DNA of 49,000 nucleotides, from NCBI GenBank assembly GCA_963923455.1, contig CAWULT010000023.1, positions 1 through 49,000 of the forward strand, in the 5' to 3' direction. Every line of letters starts with the position of its first letter. Position 1 is the stretch's first letter. Below, in pieces: positions 34,920-43,190 of this stretch. The notes under the pieces are model-generated. The model saw only the letters and a list, made by a program, of their open reading frames with translations, was not told where the DNA came from and did not search any database. The position numbers were made by a program, and so were the translations under genes. This DNA is from CAWULT01 sp963923455. Lineage in GTDB: Bacteria; Acidobacteriota; Vicinamibacteria; Vicinamibacterales; UBA2999.

Positions 34920-36124
34920 CCCGCCGGGTCTTCGGGCTGCACCCGACGATCGTGCTGCTGGCCGGCACGCACTTCGTCGTGGACGGCTTCAGCAACATCC
35001 TGGCGCCGCTGCTGCCGCTCATCATCACCAACCTGCACCTGTCGCTCGCGGCGGCCGGCACGCTGCAGATGTGCCTGCTGCTGTCGAACTCGGTGGCGCA
35101 GCTCGGCTTCGGCCACCTGGCGGACCGGTGGCGCCCGCGGCTGCTGCTGCTGGCGGGGCCCGTGCTCTCGATCTGCGTGATGCCGCTCGTCGGCGTGGCC
35201 GCCTCCTGGTGGACGCTGGCGGCGTGCCTGCTCGTCGGCGGGCTCGGCGCCGCGGCGTTCCATCCGCCCGCAGCGGCGCTGGTGCACCGGCTCGGCACCG
35301 AGCGCGCCGGGCTCGCGATGGCGCTGCACATCTCGGGCGGCTCGCTCGGCTTCTCGCTGGGGCCGGTCGTCTTCGCGCCGTTCGTGCAGCGCTTCGGGCT
35401 GCCGTGGCTGCCGGTGCTGGCGCTGCCCGCCCTGGCGCTCCTCGTGGTGTTCCTGCGCCCCATCCCGGCCGTCGATCGGCTGCAGGAGGCGCACGAGGCC
35501 CGCGGCTTCGCGGCGCTGCGGCCGTACGCGAAGCCGCTGACGCTGCTGTACCTGATCGTGGTCCTGCGCACGCTGACGGCCCAGGCGTTCTCGACCTTCG
35601 TCGCGGTGATGCTGACGCGCCGGGGAATGTCGATCTCGGCGGCCGGCACCGCCGTCGCGATCTACCTGTTCGCGGCCGGCGTCGGCGGCTTCACCGGGGG
35701 GCCCATGGCCGACCGCTTCGGCCCGCGGCGCGTCATCGTCCTGTCGCTCGTGCTGGCTGTCCCGTTCCTGGCGGTTGCACCGTCGCTCACCGGCTGGCCG
35801 TTCGTCGCCGTGCTGGCGACGGGCGGGTTCCTGCTGCAGTCGACGCTGCCGGTCAACGTCACCTTCGGCCAGCGCATCGCGCCGATCAGTGCGGCGACCG
35901 TCTCGTCGCTGATGATGGGCTTCGCGTGGGGTACGGGCGGCGTCTGCGTACCGCTGGTCGGCATGCTGGCCGATCGGATCGGCATCCCCAACGCGCTGAC
36001 CGTGATGGCCGGCGTGCCGCTCGTCGCGGCGGCGCTCGCCCTGCCGCTCCCGGCGACGCCGCCGACGCTGCACGTGGCACCGCCCGACGTGGTTGCCCCC
36101 CGGCGGGCACTTGGAACAGACTGA
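34916..36124 (+). CDS. MFS transporter, fosmidomycin-resistance (Fsr)-like
   Basis: The protein has 402 residues with about twelve membrane helices in two halves. HFVVDGFSNILAPLLPLI near the N-terminus, GFGHLADRWRPR (about 64-75) as the MFS motif between helices 2 and 3, and AAFHPPAAALVHRLG match the Fsr family. Fsr exports fosmidomycin in Escherichia coli; the natural substrate here is unknown. The frame is open upstream within murJ, but the ATG at 34916 overlaps the murJ stop and gives the normal N-terminus. The coupling with murJ is notable and could hint at a cell-envelope role. Confidence 0.85.
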   Translation: MTRRVFGLHPTIVLLAGTHFVVDGFSNILAPLLPLIITNLHLSLAAAGTLQMCLLLSNSVAQLGFGHLADRWRPRLLLLAGPVLSICVMPLVGVAASWWTLAACLLVGGLGAAAFHPPAAALVHRLGTERAGLAMALHISGGSLGFSLGPVVFAPFVQRFGLPWLPVLALPALALLVVFLRPIPAVDRLQEAHEARGFAALRPYAKPLTLLYLIVVLRTLTAQAFSTFVAVMLTRRGMSISAAGTAVAIYLFAAGVGGFTGGPMADRFGPRRVIVLSLVLAVPFLAVAPSLTGWPFVAVLATGGFLLQSTLPVNVTFGQRIAPISAATVSSLMMGFAWGTGGVCVPLVGMLADRIGIPNALTVMAGVPLVAAALALPLPATPPTLHVAPPDVVAPRRALGTD

Positions 36125-36130
36125 ACCACG

Positions 36131-36874
36131 ATGCGCTCGTCCTACCGGATGTCGTCGCTCGGCTACGCGATGGGCCCCGGTCCGCTGAACCCGGTCATCA
36201 AGGCGATCATCCTCGCCAACGTCGCCGCCTTCCTGCTGACCTTCGTGGCGCCGGCGACGACGCTGTATTTCGGCCTGCGGCCGGCCGACATCCTCGAGCA
36301 GCTGCGCGTCTGGCAGCCCGTCACCTACATGTTCCTGCACGGCGGGCTGTTCCACCTGCTGTTCAACATGCTCTCGCTGTGGATGTTCGGCGTGGAGCTC
36401 GAGCGGATGTGGGGCGGCGCCTTCTTCGCGCGCTTCTACGCGGTGTGCGGCCTCGGCGCGGCGGCGACGACGATGCTGCTCGCCTTCCTGCCTGGCGCGA
36501 TGGGCCAGCAGCTCTACTACTCCCTGACGATCGGCGCCTCGGGCGCCATCTTCGGCGTGTTGCTCGCCTACGGCCTCTACTTCCCCGACCGGCAGATCCT
36601 CTTCTGGGGCATCTTTCCGATTCCGGCCAGGATCTTCGTGCTGATCATGGGCGGCATCTCGCTGCTGTCGTCGATGGGCGGCGGGGGCGGCGGCGTGGCC
36701 CACTGGGCACACCTCGGCGGCCTGCTGACCGGCTACCTGTACCTGAAGGGCCGGCGCGTCCGCATTGCGTCCGAGATCCAGTACCGGCTGTCGAAGTGGC
36801 GGATCAACCGCATGCGCCGGCGCTTCGACGTGCATCGCGGCGGCCGCGACGACATCAACCGGCGCATACACTGA
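36131..36874 (+). CDS. Rhomboid-family intramembrane serine protease
   Basis: The protein has 247 residues with about six membrane helices. The oxyanion-type HGGLFHLLFN motif (70-79), the catalytic serine motif GASGAIFG (S137) and the catalytic His in HWAHLGG (H194) are complete, so it should be active. A run of six glycines sits before the histidine helix. The C-terminal 45 residues are basic and soluble. It follows the MFS gene after six bases. Substrates cannot be told. Confidence 0.95.
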   Translation: MRSSYRMSSLGYAMGPGPLNPVIKAIILANVAAFLLTFVAPATTLYFGLRPADILEQLRVWQPVTYMFLHGGLFHLLFNMLSLWMFGVELERMWGGAFFARFYAVCGLGAAATTMLLAFLPGAMGQQLYYSLTIGASGAIFGVLLAYGLYFPDRQILFWGIFPIPARIFVLIMGGISLLSSMGGGGGGVAHWAHLGGLLTGYLYLKGRRVRIASEIQYRLSKWRINRMRRRFDVHRGGRDDINRRIH

Positions 36875-36885
36875 GCCACCCCATT

Positions 36886-36903
36886 CGAGAGGCCTGCCTC
36901 TCG
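36886..36903. terminator. Bidirectional hairpin between convergent genes
   Basis: CGAGAGGC (36886-36893) and GCCTCTCG (36896-36903) are perfect inverted repeats lying 12 bases after the rhomboid stop and 17 bases beyond the convergent SRPBCC stop. There is no T-tract; position is the main argument. Confidence 0.5.
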
Positions 36904-36919
36904 CTCGGCCGACCGCCGG

Positions 36920-37366
36920 CTACTCCATCAGCCGCTTGAGGTTGTTGCCCTCTTCGCGCATGTGCTCCTGAATCGCGGCCAGCCGGGTCGAAAAGAAGCG
37001 ACGCAGGAGCCGGTCGGCGAGCCGCCCTGCGATCGGGACCGCCGTGCCCAGGCCGAGCGTAGCGGTGAAGCGAGTCCAGCCGCCCTCGTCCTCCAGCAGG
37101 AACGCGCCCCGAAATCCCCACCCCGAATAGCGCAGCAGTCGATTCGGCACGACCTCCGTCGCCTTCAACCGCAGACGGTGCCGCTGCCCGTGAAGCTCCT
37201 CCTCGATCCCCAGGACGGCTCCCGGCTCGAGCCTCTGCCCTCGCACGTACCAACACCGGCGGTGCGCCGGGTGCCACTCCCGGTAGTGCCGCGGAAGGTC
37301 GGACAGCCAGGTCCAGACCTGTGACGCGGGCCTCTCGATGAGGACGGTGTCGCGAAGCTCGATCAC
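36920..37366 (-). CDS. SRPBCC-family (START-like) protein
   Basis: The protein has 148 residues. The N-terminal strand followed by RPASQVWTWLSDLPRHYREWHPAH, a central set of strands, and a long C-terminal helix (about 118-148) match the polyketide-cyclase/SRPBCC fold, which binds small hydrophobic ligands. The WHPAHRRCWYV region resembles SRPBCC proteins annotated near membrane proteins. The start is GTG 37366. It follows the small membrane protein gene by six bases on the same strand. The ligand is unknown. Confidence 0.75.
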   Translation of the reverse strand: MIELRDTVLIERPASQVWTWLSDLPRHYREWHPAHRRCWYVRGQRLEPGAVLGIEEELHGQRHRLRLKATEVVPNRLLRYSGWGFRGAFLLEDEGGWTRFTATLGLGTAVPIAGRLADRLLRRFFSTRLAAIQEHMREEGNNLKRLME

Positions 37367-37372
37367 GTCGAC

Positions 37373-37744
37373 TCAGTGTCGGCGGTACGCCTTGACCGTC
37401 ATCACGACTGCCGCGGCGAACAGGACGCCTTCGAGCATCATGAACGTCCGGGTGCCCGTGTTCGCCGCACCCCGCTGATACCGTTCCGCAGCGAACATCC
37501 GGAACAGGCGGAGCACCACGCCGAACCATCCGGACAGTGTCACGAGGACGGTCCAGTCGGGCCTCCACTGGTTGTGGGCACGCACGACCGCGAGACCGCC
37601 GACGAACATCAGGACCCCGGACAGATAGACGACCGGCGGGATCTGGGCATCGTAGAGATGCGGCTGCACGAGCGGGAACTCGGCGGCGAGCATCGCGGCG
37701 AGTGTGGGACCTACCAGCCCGGCGATTTGCTTCGAGTTCGGCAT
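37373..37744 (-). CDS. Small integral membrane protein of unknown function
   Basis: The protein has 123 residues and three or four hydrophobic segments (about 8-25, 36-55, 66-83 and 100-118), with short charged loops such as RAHNQWRPDW. I recall similar small proteins in other Gram-negative bacteria but cannot name the family or function. The ATG at 37744 starts the first helix well. It lies between the cupin and SRPBCC genes with gaps of 15 and six bases, so the three form an operon on the minus strand. Confidence 0.75.
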   Translation of the reverse strand: MPNSKQIAGLVGPTLAAMLAAEFPLVQPHLYDAQIPPVVYLSGVLMFVGGLAVVRAHNQWRPDWTVLVTLSGWFGVVLRLFRMFAAERYQRGAANTGTRTFMMLEGVLFAAAVVMTVKAYRRH

Positions 37745-37759
37745 GGCCAGGCCCCTGAA

Positions 37760-38104
37760 CTAGGCGACGTCGTCGTCGCCCATCCACTCCGGCCGCGGCG
37801 GGCTGAAGATATCCAGCTGGAAGGTGTCCTCCAGCGCCTCCGCCTGGTGGGGTGTCTCGGCGCCGATGAGCAGCACCTCCCCCTGTCGCACGACGATCGT
37901 TTCGCCGGCCACCTGGAACCGCAGGGCGCCCTGGAGCACGTAGGTCATCTGCTCGCTGCCGTGCTGGTGCAGGGGCACCTGGGCACCCTGTTTCAGGTAG
38001 GTCTGGGCGAGCATCTGCCGCTGGCCGGTCACGACCTTCTGCGACATCGTCTCCGTGATTTTCCTCAGGGAAATCTCGTCCCAGCGGTGCAGTCTTGCGC
38101 TCAT
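37760..38104 (-). CDS. Single-domain cupin protein
   Basis: The protein has 114 residues. The first cupin motif HQHGSEQ (H46, H48, E51) and the second-motif His (H86, in GAETPHQAEA) give the metal site of the small cupin fold. VPLHQHGSEQMTYVLQGALRF fits generic ligand-binding or isomerase-type cupins; no substrate can be given. The frame is open a long way upstream, inside the divergent E1 gene, and that is a shadow. ATG 38104 is chosen. The divergent promoter region with the E1 gene is only 69 bases. Confidence 0.85.
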   Translation of the reverse strand: MSARLHRWDEISLRKITETMSQKVVTGQRQMLAQTYLKQGAQVPLHQHGSEQMTYVLQGALRFQVAGETIVVRQGEVLLIGAETPHQAEALEDTFQLDIFSPPRPEWMGDDDVA

Positions 38105-38133
38105 GTGCAGTGGTTCCGCCGGCTCCGGAAAGG

Positions 38134-38163
38134 GAGACAGGGGCCCGACGATAGTGACATAAT
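38134..38163 (+). promoter_or_regulatory. Probable promoter of the E1 gene, near-leaderless
   Basis: GAGACA (38134-38139) and CATAAT (38158-38163) are 18 bases apart. The -10 ends ten bases before ATG 38174, so a leader of about four bases is expected. No Shine-Dalgarno is visible. Confidence 0.4.
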
Positions 38164-38173
38164 TTTCGGCGAC

Positions 38174-40318
38174 ATGAAGGGCTCGACCCTCGCCAGCGGG
38201 CCGGCTGCCGGCGCGCCCGGGCGACACAATCAGCACGAGGGCCTGAGCCGCGAAGAGCTGCTCGGCGCGTACCGCACGATGCTCCTGTCGAGAAAGCTCG
38301 ACGACAAGGAGATCCAGCTCAAGAACCAGAGCAAGACCTACTTCCAGATCAGCGGTGCCGGGCACGAAGCCATCCTGGTGGCGGCCGCCCGCAATCTGCG
38401 AGCGGGCTACGACTGGTTCTTTCCGTACTACCGCGACCGTGCCCTGTGCCTCGCGCTGGGCGTCACGCCGCTCGACATGCTGCTGGCGGCGGTCGGCTCG
38501 AAGGACGATCCCGCCAACGCGGGCCGCCAGATGCCGTCCCACTGGAGCAACCGGGCGCTGCACATCCCCTCGCAGAGCAGTTGCGTCGGCACGCACGCGC
38601 TGCACGCGGTCGGGTGCGCCGAGGCCGCGCGCCTCTACCACCGGGTATCGCAGATCGACGAGCGGGAAGGCCGCTACCACCAGGACGAGGTGACCTACAT
38701 CTCGATCGGCGACGGCGGCACCAGCGAGGGCGAATTCTGGGAGTCGCTCAACACGGCGTCGACGCGGGCGCTGCCGGTGCTGTTCCTGGTCGAGGACAAC
38801 GGCTACGCCATCTCGACACCCGTCGAGGTGCAGACGCCGGGTGGCGACATCGCGCGCGTGTTCGACGGCGTGCCGGGCCTCACCGTGATGCGCTGCGACG
38901 GCACCGATTTCCTGGCCAGCCACCGGACGATGGCCGACGCCGTGGCGCACATCCGCGCCGGCAAGGGTCCGGTGCTGCTGCGGGCCACGGTGATCCGTCC
39001 GTACTCGCACTCGCACTCCGAGGACGAACGCATCTACAAGCCCGCCGCGGAGCGCGAAGCCGAGGCCCTGCGCGACCCGCTGACGCGCCTGGCCGCCTAC
39101 CTGACGGCCAACGGGCTCGCCACCGCCGAGGACCTCGCCGACGTCCTGACGTCGGTCGAGCGCGAGGTGAACCAGGCGGCCGACCGCGCCCTGCAGGCGC
39201 CGCGGCCGGACCCCGGCACGGCCGGGCTCTACGTGTTCTCCCCGGACGTCGATCCGTCGTCGGACGCCTTCGCGCGCGACGGGCGTCCCGAGGGCGCGCC
39301 ACAGACGATGGTCGCCTCGATCAACGCCACGCTGCAGGACGAGATGGCGCGCGACCCGCGCATCGTCGTCTTCGGCCAGGACGTGGCCGACGCCAGCCGC
39401 GAGAGCGTCCTGTCGAGCGTCGAAGGCAAGGGCGGTGTGTTCGGCGTCACCAAGGGACTGCAGCGCCGGTTCGGCAGCGACCGGGTGTTCAATTCGCCGC
39501 TCGCCGAAGCCAACATCGTCGGGCGCGCGGTGGGCATGGCGCTGCGCGGGCTCAAGCCGGTCGTCGAGATCCAGTTCTTCGACTACATCTGGCCGGCGTT
39601 CATGCAGATCCGCGACGAGCTGACGATGATGCGCTACCGGTCGGGCAACCAGTGGTCGTGCCCGGCGGTGATCCGGGTGCCGATCGGCGGCTACCTGCGC
39701 GGCGGCGCGCCGTACCACAGCCAGTCGGGCGTCACGATCTTCGCGCACACGCCGGGCCTCCGCATCGCGTTTCCGTCGAACGCCGCGGACGCCGCGGGCC
39801 TGCTCCGCACGGCGATCCGCTGCGACGACCCGGTGCTCTTCTGCGAGCACAAGCACCTGTACCGGCAGACCTACAACAAGAGCCCGTACATGGGCCCCGA
39901 GCACATGGTGCCGTTCGGCAAGGCGGCCGTCGTCCGCGAGGGCACCGACATGGTGGTGTTCACCTGGGGCGCGCTGGTGCAGCGTTCGCTGCTGGCGGCC
40001 CAGCAGGCAGAGAAGGACGGCATCAGCGTCGCCGTCGTCGACCTGCGGACGATCGTGCCCTGCGACTGGGAGACGATCGCGGCGTGGACGCGCAAGACGA
40101 ACCGCGTGATCGTCGCGCACGAGGATCAGCTCACGGGCGGGTTCGGCGGCGAGATCGCGGCCCGCATCGCCGACGACCTGTTCGAGTACCTGGACGCGCC
40201 CGTCAAGCGCGTGGCCGCGCTCGACTGCCCGGTGGCGTACGCCCCTGAGCTCGAAGAGGCCATCCTGCCGGGCTCGCAGGACGTGCTCGGCACCATCCGC
40301 GCCCTCGCCAAGTACTAG
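38174..40318 (+). CDS. Thiamine-diphosphate 2-oxoacid dehydrogenase E1, fused alpha and beta subunits (branched-chain type)
   Basis: The protein has 714 residues. The alpha part (about 25-350) has the ThDP motif GDG (179-181) ending in N209 (VEDNGYAIS) and GRQMPSHWSN, typical of branched-chain E1. The beta part (about 372-712) has VASINATLQDEMARDPRIVVFGQDV and FNSPLAEANIVGRAVGMALRG, as in transketolase-like beta subunits. Together they decarboxylate a 2-oxo acid such as 2-oxoisovalerate and load E2. Fused alpha-beta E1 proteins are known in several phyla. The E2 and E3 genes are not in the window. The ATG at 38174 fits the near-leaderless promoter; a longer open frame upstream is unsupported. 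Confidence 0.92.
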   Translation: MKGSTLASGPAAGAPGRHNQHEGLSREELLGAYRTMLLSRKLDDKEIQLKNQSKTYFQISGAGHEAILVAAARNLRAGYDWFFPYYRDRALCLALGVTPLDMLLAAVGSKDDPANAGRQMPSHWSNRALHIPSQSSCVGTHALHAVGCAEAARLYHRVSQIDEREGRYHQDEVTYISIGDGGTSEGEFWESLNTASTRALPVLFLVEDNGYAISTPVEVQTPGGDIARVFDGVPGLTVMRCDGTDFLASHRTMADAVAHIRAGKGPVLLRATVIRPYSHSHSEDERIYKPAAEREAEALRDPLTRLAAYLTANGLATAEDLADVLTSVEREVNQAADRALQAPRPDPGTAGLYVFSPDVDPSSDAFARDGRPEGAPQTMVASINATLQDEMARDPRIVVFGQDVADASRESVLSSVEGKGGVFGVTKGLQRRFGSDRVFNSPLAEANIVGRAVGMALRGLKPVVEIQFFDYIWPAFMQIRDELTMMRYRSGNQWSCPAVIRVPIGGYLRGGAPYHSQSGVTIFAHTPGLRIAFPSNAADAAGLLRTAIRCDDPVLFCEHKHLYRQTYNKSPYMGPEHMVPFGKAAVVREGTDMVVFTWGALVQRSLLAAQQAEKDGISVAVVDLRTIVPCDWETIAAWTRKTNRVIVAHEDQLTGGFGGEIAARIADDLFEYLDAPVKRVAALDCPVAYAPELEEAILPGSQDVLGTIRALAKY

Positions 40319-40344
40319 CAGGCGCGGGCCGCGGACCGACACGC

Positions 40345-41433
40345 ATGCGGCTTCGCCTCGCCAGAGTCCCTGAACGCCCCGGCGGTCGTGCGAGCCTGGC
40401 CACGAGGCGCCACTGGCTGCGTCCCGCGGCCGTGGCCGCGCTGGCGGCCGCGGCCGTGCTGCCGGTGCCGGTCGCCGCGCTTCGCGTCGAGACGCTGCGT
40501 TCGGCTGGCGGGCTGCCGCCCCACGTCGTCGGCCGCTTCGAGGAGCCCCTCGCCTTCCAGCAGGCCGCCAACGGCACCTACTACGTCTTCGACCGCCGCG
40601 GCCACGCCGTCTGGTCGATGGCACGCGGCACCGCCGAGGCGGTGAAGGTCGTCGAGATCGGCCAGGAGTCCGGCCGCATCATCCAGCCGTCCGGCTTCGA
40701 CCTCGCCCCGGACGGACGATTCGTCGTGGCCGACGTGCCGCGCGCCCAGCAGCGCATCCAGACGTTCGACGCCGTCGGCGGGCGGTTGACGGGGTTCTTC
40801 CTGCCAGGCGAGCCGGCGGCGCGCATCGTGTTCGGCACCTTCATGCTGAACGGCGCCGGATCGGTGCAGTTCACCGGCGAGGGCCTGCTGCTCAGCCAGC
40901 CCGAGAGCGGCGCGCTCTTCACCGAGTACTCCGTCGGCGGCTACGCGCGGCGCAGCCTCGGGCGGCTCCGCGCCACCGGGTTCGAGGCCGACCGTGACCT
41001 CCACGTCGCGATGAACGCCGGGCTGCCGCTCGCCGACCCGACGGGCGGATACTTCTACGTGTTCATCACGGGCCGCCCGATGTTCCGCAAGTACGACGCC
41101 GCGGGCGCGCTGGTCTTCGAGCGCCACATCGAGGGCCGCGAGATCGACGCGCTGCTCGACGCCCAGCCGACCGTCTGGCCGCGCCGGCGCGTGGTCGAGC
41201 GTGAGGTGCCGGTCGTCACCCCGTTGATCCGCGCGGCGGCCGTCAGCCCCGCCGGGGAGCTCTGGATCTCGCTGGCCGTGCCGTTCACCTACGTGTACGA
41301 CGCGCAGGGCGACAAGGTGCGGACGGTGCAGTTCAGCGCCGCCGGCATCCTGAGCCCGACCAGCCTCTTCTTCGCCCCTGGCGGCCGGCTGCTCGTCACG
41401 CCCGGCTGCTACGAGTTCGACCCGCGCGTCTGA
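40345..41433 (+). CDS. Exported protein with beta-propeller-like repeats, unknown function
   Basis: The protein has 362 residues. A basic N-terminal tail (1-25) and one hydrophobic segment (about 27-46) suggest a signal anchor. The rest contains repeating blade-like segments such as QPSGFDLAPDGRFVVADVPRAQQRIQTFDAVGG and AAAVSPAGELWISLAVPFTYVYDAQGD, as in NHL or 6-bladed propeller proteins. No catalytic motif is recognised. The ATG at 40345 is 26 bases after the E1 stop. The stop shares one base with the ABC ATPase start, so it may work with that transporter. Confidence 0.7.
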   Translation: MRLRLARVPERPGGRASLATRRHWLRPAAVAALAAAAVLPVPVAALRVETLRSAGGLPPHVVGRFEEPLAFQQAANGTYYVFDRRGHAVWSMARGTAEAVKVVEIGQESGRIIQPSGFDLAPDGRFVVADVPRAQQRIQTFDAVGGRLTGFFLPGEPAARIVFGTFMLNGAGSVQFTGEGLLLSQPESGALFTEYSVGGYARRSLGRLRATGFEADRDLHVAMNAGLPLADPTGGYFYVFITGRPMFRKYDAAGALVFERHIEGREIDALLDAQPTVWPRRRVVEREVPVVTPLIRAAAVSPAGELWISLAVPFTYVYDAQGDKVRTVQFSAAGILSPTSLFFAPGGRLLVTPGCYEFDPRV

Positions 41434-42368
41434 TGCTCGAGGCCTCGCACCTGACACGGCGGTTCGGCTCGCGCACGGCGGTCGACGACGTGTCGCTGAC
41501 CGTGCAAGGCGGCGAGATCGTCGCGCTGCTGGGGCCGAACGGCGCCGGCAAGACCACCACCCTCCGGATGCTGGCCGGCCTGATCGCGCCGACGGCCGGG
41601 CACGTCGCCATCGCCGGCGAGCGCCTGGAGGCGTCGACGGCCGGGCGGCTGCGGGGCCGCATCGGCCTCCTGACGGAGGCGCCGGGGCTCTGGGACCGGC
41701 TGACGGTGCGCGACAACCTGCATGTCCACGCGCAACTCCAGGGCGTCGCCGGACCGGACGCGGCCGTCCGCGCGGCGCTCCAGACGTTCGGCATCGCCGG
41801 GCGCGCGCAGGACTCGCCGGCCCAGCTCTCGAAGGGACTGCGCCAGCGCGTGGCGCTGGCGCGGACGCTGCTCCACGATCCCCGCATCGTCCTGCTCGAC
41901 GAGCCCACGTCCGGGCTCGATCCCGAGAGCGCGCGCGACGTCCGCGAGCTGATCCTGGAGATGCGCCGCGAGGGCCGGGCCGTGCTGATCTGCACGCACA
42001 ACCTGGACGAGGTCGACCGCGTGGCCGATCGGGTGGCCGTGCTGCGGACCCGGCTGGTTGCGGTGGACACACCGGACGCGCTGCGCGCCCGGCTGTTCGG
42101 TTCGCGCGTCCGGATCGGAGTCGCCGGCGGCCACGACCGCTTCGCGGCCGTCCTGACGAACGCCGGCATCGCCGACGTCCGGATCGAGGGCCGCGATCTG
42201 TCGCTGCCGCTGGGCCACGGCCACGCCGGCACGCCGGCGCTCGTCAGGCGCCTGGTGGAAGCCGGCGCGGAGATCGAGTCCGTGACCGTCGACGAGCCGT
42301 CGATCGAGCAGATCTACCTTCAACTGCTGCACCAGGACGGCTCGGCGCCGCGGGGGGCGACGCGGTGA
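41433..42368 (+). CDS. ABC transporter ATP-binding protein (ABC-2/NatA-like)
   Basis: The protein has 311 residues. Walker A GPNGAGKTTT (34-43), the signature LSKGLRQRVALA (about 132-143), Walker B RIVLLDEPTSGLDPES (about 151-166) and the H-loop CTHNLDE are intact. A C-terminal extension (about 215-300) is common in ABC-2 exporter ATPases. It pairs with the permease gene that overlaps it by four bases (GTGA). It likely exports a small molecule or ion; the substrate is unknown. Confidence 0.95.
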   Translation: MLEASHLTRRFGSRTAVDDVSLTVQGGEIVALLGPNGAGKTTTLRMLAGLIAPTAGHVAIAGERLEASTAGRLRGRIGLLTEAPGLWDRLTVRDNLHVHAQLQGVAGPDAAVRAALQTFGIAGRAQDSPAQLSKGLRQRVALARTLLHDPRIVLLDEPTSGLDPESARDVRELILEMRREGRAVLICTHNLDEVDRVADRVAVLRTRLVAVDTPDALRARLFGSRVRIGVAGGHDRFAAVLTNAGIADVRIEGRDLSLPLGHGHAGTPALVRRLVEAGAEIESVTVDEPSIEQIYLQLLHQDGSAPRGATR

Positions 42369-43168
42369 CCCGCATCCAGGCCCTGCTGCGGAAGGAGCTG
42401 ATCGACCTGCACCAGAACCCTGGCCTGTTCGTGCCGGCCGCCCTGACGGGGGCGCTCTCGATCTTCCTGCCCTTCTTCGTCGCCATCCTGGTGCCCTGGG
42501 CCACTGGCGAACGCCTGTCGGACTCGGGCGATCTGCAGTTCGCGCTGGAGCTGACGCGCACCGAGCCGCTGATGCGCGGGCTCGGGCCGGAGGCCGCGGT
42601 GCAGGCGTGGGTGTTCCAGCAGTTCCTGATTCTGCTGGTGCTCTCGCCGGTCGCGGGCGCGATGTCGGTGGCCGCCTCGAGCGTGATCGGGGAGAAACAG
42701 GCCCGCACGCTCGAGCCACTGCTCGCCACGCCGGTCACGACGTTCGAGCTGCTGGCGGCCAAGGTGCTCGGCGCGCTCGTGCCGGCGGTCGCGCTGACGC
42801 TCGGCTCGTACGCCGTCTACCTGGCCCTCGTCGCCGCGTTCGCCGAGCCGGGCGTGCTGCGGTCCCTGCTCGGCCTGCGCCCGCTCGCGGTCGTGCTGCT
42901 GCTCGGCCCGCTCGCGTCGCTGACGGCGCTGCAGATGGCCGTCTGCGTGTCGTCGCGCGTCAACGACGCGCGCAGCGCGCAACAGATCGGCGCGCTGCTG
43001 ATCCTGCCGATCGCCGGCCTGTTGATCATGCAGGTGATGGGCAGCCTCGTGCTGACGCTGCCGCTCGTGCTGGCCATCGCGCTCGGGCTGGCCGTGCTCG
43101 ACGTGGGCCTGATGCGCCTGGGCATCGCGCTCTTCGACCGCGAGACCATCCTGACGCGCTGGAAGTAG
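42365..43168 (+). CDS. ABC-2-type permease
   Basis: The protein has 267 residues and about six hydrophobic helices. The N-terminal RIQALLRKELIDLHQNPGLFVPAALTG and the VIGEKQARTLEPLLATPVTTFELLAAKVLG segment (about 108-136) are typical of ABC-2 and NatB-like permeases. GTG 42365 overlaps the ATPase gene. It is the partner of that ATPase in an exporter; no periplasmic binding protein is present, consistent with export. Confidence 0.9.
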   Translation: MTRIQALLRKELIDLHQNPGLFVPAALTGALSIFLPFFVAILVPWATGERLSDSGDLQFALELTRTEPLMRGLGPEAAVQAWVFQQFLILLVLSPVAGAMSVAASSVIGEKQARTLEPLLATPVTTFELLAAKVLGALVPAVALTLGSYAVYLALVAAFAEPGVLRSLLGLRPLAVVLLLGPLASLTALQMAVCVSSRVNDARSAQQIGALLILPIAGLLIMQVMGSLVLTLPLVLAIALGLAVLDVGLMRLGIALFDRETILTRWK

Positions 43169-43174
43169 TACAGT
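43169..43174 (+). promoter_or_regulatory. Possible -10 box before the beta-oxidation operon
   Basis: TACAGT lies 16 bases before ATG 43191, just after the permease stop. There is no good -35, so readthrough from the ABC genes is also possible. Confidence 0.3.
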
Positions 43175-43190
43175 ACCCGCGCCACGACGC

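Noticed and set aside
36661..36720. Low-complexity glycine run in the rhomboid gene as a sequencing error
   Set aside because: The frame continues normally into the catalytic His motif and a full-length C-terminus, so the run is accepted as real.
37760..40624. Long minus-strand frame (954 codons) ending in the cupin
   Set aside because: Only the last 114 residues form a recognised domain; the rest is antisense to the E1 gene. I kept only the cupin from ATG 38104.
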